The position numbers and the translations under genes are program-made. 64,000 bases of DNA from Piper betle (taxonomy: Eukaryota; Streptophyta; Magnoliopsida; Piperales; Piperaceae), in assembly GCA_033002965.1 (NCBI GenBank), contig JAURVB010012434.1, positions 46,382 to 110,381 on the forward strand, read 5' to 3'. Position 1 is the first letter of the stretch, and each line of letters opens with the position of its first letter. The notes beneath the pieces are model-generated. The model ran no database searches. It was given only the letters and a program-made list of their open reading frames with translations, and was not told the DNA's origin. Below, in pieces: positions 46,462-59,819 of the stretch.

Positions 46462-49400
46462 GCAGAGGTGCGCAATCTCGTCTTAGTTAAGACAACCCTA
46501 AGAGAGGAGAGGCGAAGAGGGAAATCTTCTGATTCCAGCACCACGGCTTCATCCCCTTTCGCCGTCTCATTGTGAATGGTGGATCTCGACCACTCTTTGA
46601 TGCGCCGACCCTCCCCAGGCGCACCACCCCGGGCCGCACCTGCTTTGCCGCGTCCCTCCTCCCCATCGTTCGGCGCTCGCTCCCAGGGCTGGTTCTACCG
46701 CTGCCTGGGCCTTGATCCCTGAAATCTCTCCGAGTTCCCAATCTTTGTTTGGTTTAAATTTAATTTAATTGGATTGGAAAACTGTAAAAGATGGTGTTGC
46801 AAAAGTCGAAGAAGCAGGCCGCGGCGAAAGATGTGGGCCGGTTTCTGATATCGGTGAGCGTGATCGGCAGCGCCGGCCCGCTGCGTTTCCTGGTGAAGGA
46901 GGAAGAGGTTGTGGCGGCGGTCATCAATACCGCGCTCAAATCCTATGCGCGGGAGGGCCGCTTCCCCGTCCTCGGAACCGATCTGAATGACTTCCTCCTC
47001 TATTACGCCAACGCCGGCTCCGATGGTAAGTGCTGTTCGCCGCCGCCTCGTGTCACGCCGGTATCGGTAACAATTTTTTCTTCTGATTCGGTCTTGATTT
47101 GATGGTGTGATGTTTCTTGCTGATGGCAGCGCTGAGCCCGGTGGAGCGGATTCGTTCGAGCGGGCTAAGGAACTTCGTGCTGTGCAAGAAGCAGCCGGTG
47201 GAGGGTACGCCGGCGGCGGTGGCGGGTAAGGGGAGCGGCGGGTGGAGGGCGTGGCTGAACAAGTCTCTGAGTTTCAAGATCTCTTCTCACTAGACTTGGA
47301 TTTGGGTTTTGCTCAATCTAATTGCTCTTATGTGAAGGCAAGAACAATGATCCAACCTTGTATTTGACAAGAACAGTGATCCGACAAGCAGTAGTATATG
47401 AACCTTTGTTTGCTGTTTTGTTTTCTGCAATTGGGAGTAATATCTAAAGCGTTTGAGTTAATGCTTTATATTATTGTAAGTCTTTGTTTGGTATGAACTT
47501 TGTATTGTTATTAAACGCATGTCTTGCACGGGTTGCTCACCCACCCCCAAGTTTTTTATTTTAATTCGACGATGTCATTTGTCGCTTCCCAGTTTTGTCC
47601 CGTTCCTTGGGCGACGTTGTCACGTAATAACATCTCGTAATTTAATTATTATTATTATTAATGATTATTAGAGTAATTAGTAATACATATTTAGTATTTT
47701 TGGCTCAGATAATTTTCCCCCAAATTTTAACCATATAATGGTAGATTATACATTGAGTAATTATAAAAAAATAATTATTTATATTTTATGTGGGTTGGAA
47801 AATCAAAACCTATTGTGAGAAATATGAAATAAGACAATCAATCAAGAGGAAACGGTCCAAAGGGATTATCTAAACGAGCAAGTGGACCATTGGACTAGCT
47901 CTAGGGTACTTATTGTTTCAATGTTGGATTTTCATATATAATGATCTACCTTTACTCGATTAACAGGTGTGGGCCGAATTGGTCAAATTTTGTCAAATAT
48001 AATTAAACGAGCAAATTTTGGTGACCTTTATGATTTAACTACGGGTTAGAACGTGGCTGAAAAGTTTTCTTAGGTTAGTAGAAGTTTATTAGAGGTTGAA
48101 GGACTTATAGAAAGATGAGGATAGTGTAAAAGTATATAAATATGCTAAGAAGAGATTTCACTTTTTCTCTTGCAAAAACCTCAAGGGTCGTCTCTCATTC
48201 TTCCCTGAATGTGACTCTTCTCTTCCTCCCTCATCCCAATGTTGTTCTTCATCAGTTTTGGGGTTAAAAGTGTTTTAAGCCATCCCCAATCAAAATTTAT
48301 GCAAGTCGAGTTTAGTAATTTAATTTTAGCATAGTTAGTTCATCCATTATGACCATATTTATGTTGTATTTTTGTGTGAATTATGTATGAATAAGTGTAT
48401 TCATGATTTTTAATTGATAATATGATTATTTGATGTATGTACATCATAATTAAAATCGTGAACTTGATTATGATGGAGGTGATCGGGTTAAAGAATGTAT
48501 ATATCGATTTTTGTGTTGTTTGATGCATAAAAGAACGAGTAAAAACTATGGAATTACATAATTTTATTTGTCAATGAACTTTCTAAACTCTTTATTTTAA
48601 TGTAAATAAGAGGTATATTAGGTTTCATCATGTTTCTAATACGTTTGAATAGTTTCTTCGAAACCCCTTGGTAAATTGTTAAGAATTGTTTAATTTAATT
48701 ATATTTTAATAACAAATAATTGTAGGCGCTGTAAAATTGAAAACCCTTTTAAAGAAATGTCATATTATATGATATGAAGTAGTGGCAAAATTTCATAAAG
48801 TTTTGAATTTGTTTGGCCCTTGAATGAAATCAAAAAATTTGGAAAAACCTAATCCTATGCACATTAAAAATTTTGCAAGGAATAATCTAGCGTCGACACT
48901 CCTTAATTGGGACTTCAGCACCACAACACTTGCTTGGAATTTTGGAAGTAGCGTTTATTTGATGTTTAATCTTTGTGTATGCCTTATATATAATTGTTTA
49001 ATGATTATATGACACTAATTTGATATTAAATACATTTTGTGATGATGTTTAACATGTTGATGGGTGGGTGAATCATATATTGTCATATTTACATGCACGC
49101 ATGTACATTCTAGTCGAGTAGTGGTGTGTAGCCTTGAATTTCATTCTTCAGACTAGAGGGAGATAGTTGAGACGTTTTTTAGCTAAGTAATATATTTGAA
49201 AAGTGAAATGAAAACTAAAACACCTAATTTTGATGTTTTTATAATATTAAGTTAAATCTTCCTCTTATCTTTTATCTAGGATAATTATATGACATGGTGG
49301 CTCCCGCTCCTTCATGCTTCTATTATTTTGCCTCAATTTCTACCTCCCGGTGATAATTGATTAATCAACAAAATAATGCATTCCTTGCAATCGCATTGCA

Positions 49401-50335
49401 TTGTGTATCTCCGATTGCATTGTGTATATCTCCGATTGCATTGTGTATCTCCGATTGCATTGTATACAGTATTGTGTATCTCCCGACCACAACGACAAAC
49501 ACGACAAACAAGTCAAAAACTCGTCATATGATGAATTATCAATGAAAAATTTAATTAATTTCTCCCGAAATCTAATTAAACCTCATGATCTAAGAAATAA
49601 ATGATCAATCTACTCTTAGAGTTAAGAATTTAATGATCAATTTACTCTTAGCATTAAGAAGCATTAAGAACATGACAATTTAAACAATCCGATTGAATAT
49701 GAAATGAATTCAATTAAATCATTTTAAGTTCCATTAGACTATTCCATAATAAAAATATAAAATATTATAAAAAAACTATTTTTTATTATGAAAGAAAAAG
49801 GAATTATAAAAACTAAAACTACTTCTTCTATTACACTCTGAAGCTAAGATATGAAATATGATAAATAACAAATGACCACCCCTTTATATAGAAGTGGAGA
49901 TACAAGAATTCGAAGAGGGTGTTCACAAATCGACATAGTCTAATTAATTATAATGTCCCTTCAAGTTTCCAACTATTCGACTCCATTGAACACCATAAAT
50001 TGTAGCCATCGGGTGGCGCCAAGTGTCATGACCAATCAATTCCAAAGCTTAATTTATTCATCTTTTTCTGCATTAAAACATCAAAATTAAGCATATATAA
50101 TAAAATATTAATTAACTAAAAAATAAAATAAAATATTACTTAATTAATAATGGTTATATTTGGGAGGTACAAAATCATATAAAAAACCTGGGTAAATATT
50201 GTATATTTTAAACACTTAACAAGGCTTAGGCTTAACTTGTAATAAAAGAGAAATCGATTAAACTGACAAGTCATACCGATAAAACTTTTATCATCCACAG
50301 TAGCTGGTGCTGGAGTTGGAAGGTTATTGTACACA
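46462..50335. repeat. Segmental duplication, copy 1 (DUF7054 gene and 3' flank)
   Basis: Similarity to 60391-63602 begins at GCAGAGGTGCGC and continues through gene, intron and about 3 kb of AT-rich 3' flank to GTTGGAAGGTTATTGTA. Copy 1 has about 960 bp (49258-50216) not present in copy 2. That extra segment contains a GCATTGTGTATCTCCGATT short tandem repeat at 49390-49470. Confidence 0.85.
46791..47293 (+). CDS. DUF7054 domain protein (At4g22758-like), copy 1
   Basis: Exon 1 46791-47025, intron 47026-47129 (GTAAGT...GGCAG), exon 2 47130-47293; 132 residues. Seen: a short basic start (MVLQKSKKQ), then RFLISVSVIGSAGPLRFLVK, VVAAVINTALKSYAREGR, FPVLGTDLNDFLLYYANAGS, and across the splice DALSPVERIRSSGLRNFVLC, KKQP, with tail WRAWLNKSLSFKISSH. 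This is the whole conserved DUF7054 unit, in which a small folded domain is followed by the NF-LCKK motif. Known: the family is plant-specific with no assigned biochemical function. The ATG sits after an AT-rich leader ending AAAACTGTAAAAG. High GC in the exons contrasts with the AT-rich flanks. It looks intact. A paralogue with a damaged tail lies 13.9 kb downstream in the same orientation. Confidence 0.88.
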
Positions 50336-50593
50336 TAAAGTGCTTATGATCATTTGTAGGGGCTTATTTAGAGGGTTGTGTGATTGATATCATCGTACTA
50401 AATTATGTATTGCTTATGGTTGATGAGTAAAGATATTATATTATTCGAAGTTGTTCATAGTAAGTGAGTAATATTGTATTGTATAAATAAGGATAATAAT
50501 AATAATAATTTTCTCTTATTTTATTATTAGAAATATGAGTTGATGTTCTGAATGGTATATGTCATTAAATCAACAATTAATTCAAGGAAGATG

Positions 50594-50638
<45 letters not shown>

Positions 50639-50757
50639 CACTACAAAGGGTGATACCTTTAGCTAATACATGATTAAAAGGATAAAGATCATATAAATGT
50701 TAGTAAATCCTGGGAGTATAAAAAATGATGGAATGATGGCTACTAAAGGGTATTTAC
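47294..50757. other. AT-rich 3' flank of DUF7054 copy 1
   Basis: No second gene recognised. Much of it is shared with the flank of copy 2, including GATGTATGTACATCATAATT near 48433 and TTATGATGGAGGTGATCGGG near 48469. A (TA)n microsatellite lies at 50600-50635. Confidence 0.55.
50600..50635. repeat. (TA)n microsatellite
   Basis: Uninterrupted TA run about 120 bp upstream of a solo LTR. Confidence 0.95.
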
Positions 50758-53694
50758 TGTAACACCCCAAATCCGGTTCACGCTTGTGAACCGAACCGGC
50801 ATGTTACAGGCCCCGGTTAGGTCGGCTAACCCGAACCTAACTCATGTGGATCCAATCTCGGCGTCTTAAGATGAAGATACGATCCATCATGAATGAATAA
50901 ATACGAAAAATCCTAACATGGTACTACATGAATGACAAGCAATTCAAAATACACACCAATACGGTTACGATCAAAATTTTGAAATAAAACAGACAGGGTC
51001 TCCCCTAAAAGTGTGATTAGGGTCCACCCTGTCAAAATAATATATACAAGTATATAAGCATATATCAACAATTTCATTACACACAATCTGATATACTATA
51101 AGCTCATTCTGGAACTTGGGTCCTAACCCATCATACTTTTGCTGCGCTACTCTGATCATTTCATTTCATGTCATTGTCATGCATCAAACATTTAATCATG
51201 TCATTCGCAAAATAATAACATAATAATACAATATTAAACATTCAGAAATCTAACATGTGTGTGCACAAGACCTCATTGCTCCTCCGTTCAAGCTGGCTCA
51301 TCTATTTCGTGCTTATCACCTACATATATATAAAAAAACGTCAGTAACAAGCGTTACTGGTCCGGAAAATAAAATAACTATAACAAACTGGCTATGAGAG
51401 CAAACTCTCATCTGAAAGAAAACGTCATACTCCACGTGAACACTCTGAAGGGCACTACTGAGGAGCCACTGGGCTGCAGACCCGGTAGCATCCCGAACTT
51501 ACTGCTCTGCTGCCGGTACTGTGCTACTCTCAGCACTTCTTTTCAGTACTTCTCATGAAACTTTATCCTAAGCCCTCTCCGAACCTCCATATCTCTCCTG
51601 GCCTTGAGCACGAAGGCCGAGTACTCTCAGGCAGTCGCCTTTAGTACCCTTTGAACCACAAGTCCGGACATGCGCTGTACTAAACAGTACCCGTAAACCT
51701 CCACGTTCTCCGGGTGTGAGGAACTCAAACGCGGAGTTGTCAGGATCCCTCGGGAATGGAACAGTCCGCTGGCACTAATCCAGAGCCCGCTTTGACTGTC
51801 ACAGCATCCTCTGCATGGTACGTGCAGTCGGTTTCTCCATCTCTCGTCTCACTGAAAACTCGATAAAACTATATATATAGGCCTGGGAAGGGATTCATAT
51901 AATAGGCCCGAAGGCAACTTGTGGTGGATCTTGTTTTCGAAATCATCCTCGAGGGATCTCATCCTCGAGGGGTTATTAATCCGAAAATATTCGATTAAAT
52001 GGCCCGAGTTAAGTGGGATCCGATAAAACGCCACTTAACCCGCCCTGCAATAATAAAATAAACATACAATGGAAGAGCGTAAAACAAGACGAGTCCTAAA
52101 CGGACCTGGTAGAAGCTCCAAGCGTGTCATCGCGCCTAGGCGGCGAGCTCCTATTCCGTACCTACACATCAAAACTAAATACTAACGCCCGCTAACTAAA
52201 TGATGCATCAAACTCAACACAATTAAACACAGAATCATCATCAAAATAACCATCAAATAATTATAAGAGTAAATAATCCTAACTCAACTACTCATACCAT
52301 ATTTTATTCTGTTCTTCTAAGTTGCATCGTACTAGTTTAACATGTTCATACACAATTCATCTCATTAGATCACTTCATTCACTAATAATCTCATCATGCA
52401 CATCTTTACTTTATTCATGGTCAAGACATTAATCATGATAATTAATTAACCCTAGCATGCTATGCTAACAATTATCATCAATTTTAAATAAATCAATCGG
52501 AGGTAATTATACCTCACGTCGTCGGCAATCGGCGACGGCTAGGGTTCCGTCGCGCGTCTCGGAGCTCAAATTCGGCGCTCATCGGCGTCCGAAGATCGAT
52601 TGGGCTCCACTGGGTGAGCCCCGCGGAAGATCCGGTGAATTCCGGAGAATTCCAGAAATTCCGATTTTCCGGCGGTTTTCCGAGAGCCACTGGCGGTTTT
52701 CCGGCGACTTCTGGTAGTTTTCCGGCAACAATTGCCGGTGGCGTCTACTAGCTGGATAGGGGTCATATAGGGTACCATTGGAACCGGCTCGGCGAGCCCG
52801 ACACATCCACGACGTCCACATGGTCGGCCGAGGTGGTGGCTCGCCGGAAAAAGGCTAAACAGAGCCGGCGGCGATGGGTCGCTAGATCCGGCCGGCCACG
52901 GTGGCGACGGCCTCCGTTCCAGTCGGGGAAGGCAGCTGAGGGGTCGAGGACATCGAGCCGACCACCTGATCGTGGTGGCGACGGTCGGCGGCGGCGCGAT
53001 CGGCGACGCGACCAAAACCTTGTCGCGGCGCTACACACGGCGATTCCGGCGTCACGGCAGCCCGATTGGGGCCGGACTTGGTCGGGGCAGCATGGCGACG
53101 CCGTGGCTGGACCGGGCGGCGTCGAACGGCGGCCAGGCGGCGTCGGCCGTGGCGGCGGTGGCGCGCGAACAGGGGCGGCGCGCGGCAATGTTCGTGGAAA
53201 GAAAAGGTCGGGGAAGAGGAAGAAAAGGGCTTGTGGCAATTTCGTAAATAATACTTGACTCGTCTCCGGCTCGAGTCAAGTATAATAACTAAGTCGTATT
53301 AAATCCTAAAAAAATTCATAAAAATCGGGAAAAATCCCGTAAAATCAAACAACACCACAATATTATAATGATATGCTCTATGACTAACAACCCACCCAGA
53401 CTGCCCGAACGCGTCCTAACGCGGTAAACGGCCTAATACTAATTCTACGATCCACTATATATAAAAATAATAAAAAAATGACTGGCATACTCTCATATAT
53501 CTGATAACTCATTCTGTTCTGCTGTGTTCATGACGTTATCATCATATACTTGGGTACGCATGACCCTCATAGCTCATACACGCGACTGGCATCAGCTCAG
53601 TATACGTGTTCTGAAACTGACTCAACTCGAAAAAATAACGGTCGACCCGACCGGTTCTGAATATAAAACCCTAACTCAAATCGTGGGTTTTACA
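50758..53694 (-). mobile_element. Solo LTR of the LARD-like family
   Basis: Starts TGTAACACCCC and ends GGGTTTTACA; perfect 5-bp target duplication TTTAC at 50753-50757 and 53695-53699. 2,937 bp. It is nearly identical to the right LTR of the LARD-like element over 51840-52200 (compare 42220-42580) and collinear throughout, so it is fairly young. Long minus-strand frames at 52566-53239 are in the GC-rich LTR block and match frames at 43128-43661 only because the DNA is repeated. Confidence 0.93.
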
Positions 53695-53699
53695 TTTAC

Positions 53700-55130
53700 A
53701 CTCCAATCTAATGTGAAATTAGATTAATTATACGAATAATTAATCTAATGTTATTATTGTAAAGGTTGATGAAATTATTATTATACTTGTTTATATTTAT
53801 GATCTTTATAGAGAATATTATGTCCATGCACGTGATGGAAATGTAGAATTGCATGTTTGTCGACTACTTTTATCGATGTTTATTCTGTTTATTTGTAGTG
53901 CTATTATTGTTGTTTACTACAGAAATGAATAGATTATTGAGTACTGGTTATCCAGTGGTGAGTGGACAAAATTTATCTTTGTACACATGTTAGCATGTTA
54001 GCCATTGAAGATTAGGAAAAATGAAGGGATGGATCGTCAGCAATATATTTATATTTATTTTTTACATTAGTTTGCGCTATATTTTCATGTAATATGGACT
54101 ATTAGATGGGAAGATTTCTATTAGGTTGCTAATTTGGTATATTTTATTTGGATATATTATTTCATTGATATGGATTTATTATTAGTATCTCATATTGATC
54201 TTGTCACGATTGGACTTTATTATCTTGTGTGCATTGTTGATACCATTTTTTTTATTTCACCATTTATTTTCATTAAGTAAAGGTTAGCCCTTCGGATCAA
54301 TTATTTGTGAAAAAGGGTGGTCGCTACACTACAAGTTATCTCTTCGATTAAATTTCTTTCTTTTTAACAAAGGATTATAAGCTTTCTGCTTCTCTTAGGA
54401 TTATTCTTTCCGAGTTGTTGAGGGCACTTTCGAACGGGTAGGTAATAGAATAAGAACAATAATTTCACATCGTCCAAGTAAATTTTGGGATAGGTTAAAA
54501 AAAATAATATAGGATTGAGACCTCGTTGAAAACAACTTTTATATTTGGTTTTTGTATTTAGTCCCTGTCATGTAATAAGCATTGTTATTTTATTCACGAG
54601 TTAGTATAGTTCGATTATACACCAACTATTGTGTAACGAGGATATATATTCCGGGCCGTAAAATTTATTAGATGGTTTTGTGGAAGAGGCCCTTGTTAGG
54701 AATAATTGGAATGTAAATGGAATACAAACTTGTCAAGAATAAGATTATATTTGGGTTGGTGGTGATCCCGTTGCTGGGTTAGAAGCGATCCAAGGAGAAG
54801 GCTATGGTCATTATGAGTGGAGGGGGATTTGAACGTGCCGTTTTGGCTACATAAAAATCTCAATGCTAAGAAAGAATAAGTTGTAATTTTGATAAGCTTT
54901 TTTGTTTTGTTTATGCAAGCAAAAACCTAGTTGCTTTTGATTTTCCCATTTTTTCCCCTTCGGTTTACTCAGTATTATAGGCTTTTTCATTTCAGGTTGG
55001 CTTCAAATCGTTTATAAAATGATGGGTTGGTTCGATTAAGTCTAAACTATATCCTATCCGACCCAATAATCTTAGAAAAAAGAAAAAATCTTATAACTAG
55101 GCAGATTTTATAATGAAAGAGCCATGAGGT
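53700..55130. other. AT-rich intergenic region
   Basis: No gene or recognisable element. Frames are short and AT-driven. Confidence 0.55.
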
Positions 55131-55138
55131 GTCTCACT

Positions 55139-56006
55139 CAGAGTTGCAAGAATTGGCCGATTCCGAGTGGAATCGACCGATTCGAATCGGATTGGCAGCG
55201 TGCCAATCCGATTTTGGGGCCGAATTGGAGCCCAACTCGGCCGATTCACCCTGATTCCGACTAAGTTAACTCTGATTCGGAATCGGGGTGAATCGGGAAG
55301 AATCAGTTTTTTTGGATAAATTACTAAAATATCCTATGTATAATATTTATTAAATTATTTAAGCATGGGTAAAATTAAAATTTTGATTTTAAAAACCTAA
55401 CGTTAACCTGCTCCCCCGCTCCGACCGCCGCTCCGACCGGTCTGCCAACCTCGCCTCCGACCTCGCAACGTCGCCGCCAACGTGTGGCCGGACCGATTCA
55501 GCCCTCTGAACGCACAAAACGCCACCGACAGGGTCGCCGACTGGCCCTCCGACCGGGCTGCCGACATCACCTCCGCCCTCGCGACCGGGCCTCCGATGTG
55601 TGGCCAGCCGACCGTGCATTGGCCGCGTGACTCGCCGCCGACCGGGCCGCCGCCGGCGGCGAGGGTAAAGAGCGGAGGGTGGCATTCTCGTAATAAAGTT
55701 GACTCGAGTCTAACTCGAGTCAAAAAAATAATTAATTTTAAATAATTTAAAAAAATCTTAAAAAATATTTTAAAATATCATAAACTATAATACACAGAAT
55801 AATATCAAAATAACATCAATACCTAATTTTAATATATTTATATTATGAATTGTCAAATTATTATATATGACCGATTAAATTAATTTGGACCGATTCAATT
55901 GAACCGATTTCTGTCCGATTTAGACCGATTCCGATTCCGATTCTGATTCTGATTCCGACTCCCTTAAAAACCGATTCCGATTCCGATTCCGATTTATGCA
56001 ACCATG
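55139..56006. mobile_element. Non-autonomous hAT-type element, AATCGG family
   Basis: 868 bp with perfect 8-bp target duplication GTCTCACT at 55131-55138 and 56007-56014. Ends CAGAGTTGCAAGAATTGG and, reverse-complemented, CATGGTTGCATAAATCGG. Subterminal arrays of GAATCGG (left) and CCGATTCCGATT (right) flank a GC-rich middle (55410-55680). No transposase. Confidence 0.9.
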
Positions 56007-56439
56007 GTCTCACTATAACATTCTGGATCCTGTTCACCAAGGGAACCAGCCTAGGTATTACTATCCAAGAACACTGTTGCACGAATTGGCCGATTTCGAG
56101 TGGAATCGGCCGATTTAAATCGGATCGATAGTGTGCCGATCCGATTTTGGGGCTGAATCAGTCAGCCCCGAATCGGCGACCAACTCGGCCAATTTACCCC
56201 GATTCCGACCGAATTAAATCCAAATCGAAATCAAAGTAAATCGGGAAGAATCGATTTTTTGAGGGTAAATGACCAAAATACCCTAGGTTTGATATTTATT
56301 AAATTATTTAAGCATGGGTAAAATTGGAATTTTGATTTTAAAAACCTAAAACTTACCCTCCCCCCACTCCGCCGTCGCGTTTCCGCCCTTTGTTGTAGCG
56401 TTCCGCCCTCCACCACCTCGCTTCCGCCCTCCACCATGC

Positions 56440-56900
56440 TTCCTCGACTCCGACTTCAGCTCTGACCGAGCTCTAACCTCGACTCCGACCTCAGCTCCGA
56501 TCGGCCGACATCGCTGTGGAAACGAGACTCGTTTCCGCCCTTCGCTGCCGCTTTCTGCCCTCCGCCGCCATGCTTCCTCAACTCTGACCTCAACTCCGAC
56601 CGGGCTCCGACCTTGACTCCGACCTCAGCTCCGACCGGCTGACATCCCTGTGGAAACGAGACTCGCTTCCGCCCTCCGCCGCTGCGCTTCTGCCCTTCGC
56701 CATGCTTCCTCAACTTCGACCTCAGCTCTGACCGGGATCTAACCTCGACTCCGACCTCAGCTCTGACCGGCCGACATCGCTGTGAAAATGTGACTTGCTT
56801 CCGCCCTCTGCCGCCGCGTTCCGCCCTCCACTGTCGTGCTTCCTTGACTCCGACCTCAGCTCCGACCGGCCGACATCGCTGTGGAAACGAGACTCGCCGC
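56440..56900. repeat. Imperfect tandem repeats inside hAT-type element
   Basis: Three or more related blocks. Each contains CCGACCTCAGCTCCGACCGG or a variant, then a CCGACATCGCTGTGGAAACG-like sequence and a run of TTCCGCCCTCCGCCGC. Spacing is uneven (about 80-170 bp). Confidence 0.75.
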
Positions 56901-56964
56901 CGATCGGGCCTCCGTTCTTAGCTCTGACCGATTCGTATAAAATTAGATTTTTTGTTGAAATTGA

Positions 56965-57510
56965 ATGTGCAAATTGTTGGCTATGCTTCACAAAGTTGGA
57001 ACGAATTCACCTCAGCTCCAACGGGATGTGCAAATTGTTGGCGATGCTTCACAATTTTTTTTCATTGCTGATTTGGGATTCATGATCAAATTCATATGTC
57101 AAAATTGATGTTATGTGCTGTACAAATTCGTATGTCAAATTTTTCATAAATTGCTATGTGGCGTGCAAATTCGTATGTCAAATTTTTCTATGCAAAAAAT
57201 TGTCTTGTGCTATGCAAAATTCGGTTGTGCTGTGCAAATATGGCTTGAGCTGTGTAAATTTGCACAACACAATTTTGGTCATGCATCCAAATTGCTTGAG
57301 CCGTGCGAATTTTTTTATTTTGTTCATGCGTCCAAATTGCTTGAGATGTGCAAATTATCACAAGGAAGATTGATTATGTGCTGTGCAAATTGTTGTGCTG
57401 TGCAAATTATATGTTGTGTAAATTGTTGTGTTGTGCAAATTGTTGGTGTTGTGCAAATTATTGGTGCGTGCAAATTTGCCTACTCTTCCAAACAAGATTG
57501 TGCAAATTGT
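56965..57510. repeat. Field of dispersed TGTGCAAATT motifs
   Basis: TGTGCAAATTGTTG and shorter forms (GTGCAAATT, TGTGCAAATTATT) recur more than ten times at irregular spacing. The Cys-rich predicted peptides here (57113-57552) come from this repeat. Confidence 0.75.
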
Positions 57511-57801
57511 TGGTATATCAAATGTTATATTTATGATATTGAGGTATGGTGATGATAAATTATGATGCTCTTTTATACTTGTATTAAATTATAAATTTGT
57601 GTATTTATGTTGAAAAATTATATAATTATGTATTTCAAGTATTTATGTTATGAGTTGTCAAATTTTTGTATATGAGCAATTTGGACTGATTCAAGTCGAT
57701 TCAACTAAACTGATTCCTGTCCAATTTAGACCGATTCCGATTCCAATCCATCGAAAACCAATTCCGATTCCGAATCTGATTTATGCAACCATGTCCAAGA
57801 A

Positions 57802-59819
57802 GGGAACCAACCTATGTATTACTCGCTAAATAGATTGAGCACTTTCTACGTCAATTACAATGGTTATTACTAGCGAATAGGCAGGGAAAACACACCATAA
57901 TCCAATAAAATTTTAAGGATCTTTTAAAACCAATAAAATTTCAGTGCGAAGAACTAGTCGAATTACATAGATTCAGTTAGAAACCAGTTTAAAATAATTA
58001 AAATCGGTAAACAGTAAATGCAGTTTAGAAACCAGTTTAAAATAATTAAAATCAGTAAACAGTAAATGCAGTAACACTATATAGAGTAATATAATATACA
58101 ATTATCAATCAAATACAATAATAATGCACTACCAAAAACCAACACCACTAAAGTGAAGCAAAATATCTCCACAATAAGTCCAAGTCACTCATCAACACAG
58201 AAACCTATCTATAATCTATGCTTCTATAAATCCATGCTTAAGCAAGGGTTCAATTTAAAATTAGCCTGAGAGATCTCAGCATCACAGATTGGTAAATTCT
58301 CAGTCCCAAAACAAATCAGTCAAATATCATATTCATATGGGATTCAATAAAGCCACATGATTGGTTCAAACCAAAACACAATAGAGGGAGTAGTGGCATG
58401 TAATGCATCTTATAACAACCCGATTTTGACTTGCTCGCAAACAAAATCAAAATGATAAATATTGAGATGCAAATTCATAACCTATAAAAATGAAAAAACT
58501 AACCCACAAAACCTGAACCACTAAGGTGCCAAAAGACGAAAACCCAAGAGACTCTAATGCACATATAGAAACATGAATATGCATGCACAGACTCTTAAGG
58601 CTGGGCATATATAATTAGTACATCTTAAATGCGTCCAAGTTATAAAAGAGATTAGGATTTCTAGAAAAAAATTGGTATTCTCTCCACAACTAGGACATTA
58701 AAAAAATTTCACAACCTCTATATATTAACATTTCATAATTAAAATTCTCAAAACATTCCAAAATTTCATTTTCACATCCACAATTCAGTTCATTGCATTT
58801 CACAATATTCACAACACATTCATATCACATTTTCATATTCTTCAGGCAAGAGATTGTCTGGTCCTCACATGAGTACTTTTCTTGGAAAAGAAAACAATCC
58901 GAGAAGCTCCACCAACCCATATTTCTTTCTCACTCCGTGTACCTGTACATGTAACATAGTTTAGCGTACCTGAATATATTTAATGTTCAGTTCTTGGACT
59001 CAATGTCTTAGAGAATTCCTACACAAAACATGTTAGACTTGCGTGCCTCAAAGTATTATGTCTTCCAAACATAGAAAATACGGTTAGGAGAAAAATAACA
59101 AGTAGGTCACATGGTTCACATCTCAACATCTCAAAGGCCCCATGGCTACATCAGACATCTAAAAAATATGGGGCATATGCTCAATATTAAAACGGATGCA
59201 ATTTAGGGTTGATTTTTCGCGTTGATCTTCCTATATGCTCAATTAATTGTTTTTAATCCATTTTGGACCATGAGGGTTAGGGTTTCCCATTAATACTGAA
59301 TTATTTATTTATTTTTCCTAAATTCTGATTTTCTATGTATTATTTGTTATTGAATTCTTTTACGGTGACTAGAGGTTGATGGTTTTATGTTATTAGGATT
59401 GTTGTGCAAGGGATAGGGAATTAGTGATTTATTATGCTCAATATATGTGTGGTTATTATAATCGCCCTTTTTTAATTTATTTTTCAACAATGGTGATTAG
59501 GGTTTCCAATCAATACCTCACTTATTCAATTTTATTCTACTAGCTGATTCTTAATTTTGTGAATGCCTAAATGTGCTCCATTAGTGCTTAGATATTTGAT
59601 AATTGCAATAAAAGGGAAATTACTTATTCATTATATTGGGGTTGATTTTGTGTAGTCATAACTGCCTATAAATGTTCAATCAATATTTTATCTATTTTTT
59701 TAACAATGGTGATTAAGATTATCTTTTGTGTTTGTATTAAATTATAAACTTGTGTATTTGTCTTGAGAAAAAAACCAAATCTTCATTTTATGTATTTATT
59801 TAATGAGTTGTCAAATTTT
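57802..59819. other. AT-rich region without recognised gene
   Basis: No coding family seen. From about 59220 to 59720 a degenerate motif (AACAATGGTGATTAGGGTTTCC and variants, preceded by a 'GCTCAATTAAT'-like sequence) appears three times, suggesting an old transposon interior. 59820-59934 matches an AATCGG-family hAT end. Confidence 0.5.

Larger units (their letters stand above)
56072..57793. mobile_element. Non-autonomous hAT-type element, AATCGG family, repeat-bearing
   Basis: 1,722 bp with perfect 8-bp target duplication TCCAAGAA at 56064-56071 and 57794-57801. Ends CACTGTTGCACGAATTGG and, reverse-complemented, CATGGTTGCATAAATCAG. It contains a GC-rich imperfect tandem repeat (56440-56900) and a field of TGTGCAAATT motifs (56965-57510). 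Confidence 0.9.

Noticed and set aside
46487..46741. Minus-strand frame upstream of DUF7054, similar in both copies (60487-60669)
   Set aside because: It lies in the duplicated leader/promoter; similarity follows from the duplication, and the frame is shorter and altered in copy 2.
58413..59200. A further LTR starting TATAACAACCCGATTTT
   Set aside because: The start resembles plant LTR termini, but I found no matching end, target duplication or second copy.
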